This document shows, in pieces, positions 62,907 through 64,000 of a stretch of 64,000 nucleotides of DNA. The stretch comes from Streptomyces sp. NBC_01351. GTDB taxonomy: Bacteria > Actinomycetota > Actinomycetes > Streptomycetales > Streptomycetaceae. The DNA lies in contig NZ_CP108356.1 in NCBI RefSeq assembly GCF_036237315.1, forward strand, positions 4,460,501 to 4,524,500, given 5' to 3'. The notes beneath the pieces are model-generated. The model was not told where the DNA came from and did not search any database. It saw only the letters and a program-made list of their open reading frames with translations. How positions within the stretch are numbered: the stretch's first letter is position 1; the number at the start of each line of letters is the position of its first letter. The translations under genes were made by a program, and so were the position numbers.

Positions 62907-63728
62907 CTAAGCACGCGCTGCGCGGCAGACGAGGACGCCGCCGAGGCAGGTGACCCTGAACGCGCCTTCCACCCGGATGGTTTCGTCCACCCGCTCTCGG
63001 GCCCGTTCGACCGTCTCCTTGAACGGCACACCCATCTGGTCGGCCCACGCCTCGTACGAGGCCAGATGGGCGACCACAGGCGCGGCGTCGGTCACCTCGA
63101 TCAACCCCCGGTAGGGGGGATCGTCCGGACATCGTCGAAGACGGCGCCAAGGACGGTGGGGGCGTCTTCCAGGGTGAAGGGGGCGGAGAGCTGTACCCGT
63201 GCGGGGCCCTCCAGGATGCCGAGGACATCGCCTGCGGCTCGTCGCCAGAGGTCTTCCAGTTCTCGCTTATCAGTCCTGCTGTTGGTGGACGCGATGGCGA
63301 TGCCGTCCCCGGCCAGGACGCGGTCAGCTCCTGGGTGGCTCGGGCCTGGTCCTCGACGTGGTAGAGCATGTGCATGGCCAGGACCGCGCCCAGCGCCCCG
63401 TCGGCGATCGGGAGCCTCTGGACGTCTGCCGCCACGGCTCCTTCGATACCCGCCAGGATGCCGGGAGAGATGTCCATGGGGAGCACGGCCAGGTCCGGCC
63501 GGTCGGCGCGTACCCGCTGCACGAACTTTCCGTTGCCGCAGCCCACGTCCGCTACTGCTCCGCGTATGCCGGCCAGCTCGCCCACGACGATGCCGGGGAG
63601 GTCGTGTCGTGGGGTCTGCCATTGGTAGAGGGACTGGCGGGCTGCGAGGTGCTGGCCGTTGCCGTACGCCTGGTGGAGAGCAGGCGCCGGTCGGTCACGG
63701 AAGGGTCGTTCGCGGGCTGGGTGGTCAT
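62907..63728 (-). pseudogene. Class I SAM methyltransferase gene with at least two frameshifts
   Basis: Three minus-strand frames join into one methyltransferase. The first has VADVGCGNGKFVQRVRADRP (SAM loop) and AVLAMHMLYHVEDQARATQE. After a shift near 63335 the second runs from RVLAGDGIAIASTN to FTLEDAPTVLGAVFDDVR. After a shift at the G6 run (63114-63119) the third covers EVTDAAPVVAHLASYEAWAD to VLVCRAARA. Each break is repaired by adding one base. A further shift is likely near 63690, between MTTQPANDPSVTD and RPAPALHQAYG. Either a recent pseudogene or sequencing deletions in GC-rich runs. Confidence 0.8.
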
Positions 63729-63828
63729 CGCGGCTCCGTGGGTGTGCTGACGAGAGCGGGCCGGGTGGTCGCCTCGTGGATGTGCTCCCGAAGATCGACC
63801 ACCGGCCGTGAGTCACGGTACGGCTCTG

Positions 63829-64000
63829 CTAAAGCTCGCGAAGCGCGGTCAGGACCTGTCCCAGCAGGAGTGGGGTTGTATCGCGCCGGGCATCAGACGG
63901 TTCGCTGAGGGCGGTCGTAGGCCGGGCCGGGACCTCGGCCCAGACGAACTTGCCAGGGTGTGGACGGCGGGGGTGGTAGCCCCAGCGGGTGGCCATGGTG
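63829..64000 (-). CDS. C-terminal end of an HATPase-like regulatory protein (cut by window edge)
   Basis: The minus-strand frame from the window edge to TAG at 63829-63831 encodes ATRWGYHPRRPHPGKFVWAE then a ~30-residue tail. 'RWG..P...GK.VW.E(L/V)' is the usual end of streptomycete HATPase_c_2 (anti-sigma or regulatory kinase-like) proteins. Only about 57 residues are visible. It may belong with the SpoIIE phosphatase at 60323-61456, but genes lie between them. Confidence 0.55.
   Translation of the reverse strand, partial: TMATRWGYHPRRPHPGKFVWAEVPARPTTALSEPSDARRDTTPLLLGQVLTALREL

Overview
The window is high-GC DNA with a strong third-position G/C bias. It carries many GTG starts, AGGAGG-like ribosome binding sites and the gene families of a streptomycete (SARP and gamma-butyrolactone-receptor regulators, ECF sigma factors, SpoIIE phosphatase, in-frame TTA codons). 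Much of it reads as conserved Streptomyces chromosome. It is interrupted by small accessory patches near 0-1.3 kb, 22-24 kb and from 52.3 kb to the right end.

Layout. 0-1.3 kb: the end of a butyrolactone-receptor-like TetR gene and a SARP-like activator with a TTA codon. 1.4-5.1 kb: a DUF3151 gene and a complete tryptophan-to-anthranilate kynurenine route (kynA, kynU, formamidase-like hydrolase). 5.1-12 kb: a carboxymuconolactone-decarboxylase-like protein, a secreted repeat protein, purA, a diacylglycerol-kinase-like protein, a P450 and an HD hydrolase. 12-19.4 kb: a GlxA-type regulator, then a minus-strand block of two paralogous histidine kinase/response regulator pairs, a membrane acyltransferase and a secreted alpha/beta hydrolase. 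19.6-24.4 kb: a HIT protein, a SnoaL-like protein, a membrane pseudokinase, a broken integrase and extragenic repeats. 24.4-29.7 kb: a MarR/DJ-1 pair with two palindromic operators, a class III aminotransferase with a GntR regulator, and a SLATT-like protein. 29.9-36.1 kb: ybaB, recR, a DUF5063 gene, aspartokinase, a catalytically degenerate aspartate-semialdehyde dehydrogenase, and an ECF sigma factor with a membrane partner.

36.2-52.3 kb: SURF1, an S9 peptidase, cytosine deaminase, a second HD hydrolase, and a four-gene cell-surface operon (ECF sigma, two membrane proteins, a NodB deacetylase-GT2 synthase fusion). Then come a secreted metallopeptidase, a PucR-like regulator, an NfeD/flotillin pair and a SulP transporter.

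52.3-57.9 kb looks like an inserted island. It begins with the 3' half of a tRNA-Pro(CGG), as expected of an attachment site. It carries a membrane-anchored Mrr-like nuclease with a TTA codon, a large GNAT-PIN-like protein overlapping an ASCH-domain gene, a lipoprotein, a decayed tRNA-like sequence and an 11-bp tandem array. The right end (58-64 kb) holds a glycolipid-binding-domain protein, a methyltransferase, a SpoIIE phosphatase, a cupin, a frameshifted methyltransferase and the end of an HATPase-like gene.

The best candidate for an undescribed system is the nuclease / GNAT-PIN-like / ASCH set at 53.3-56.7 kb. No CRISPR array, rRNA operon, intact tRNA or complete insertion sequence was seen. 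Functions are assigned by reading motifs, without database searches.
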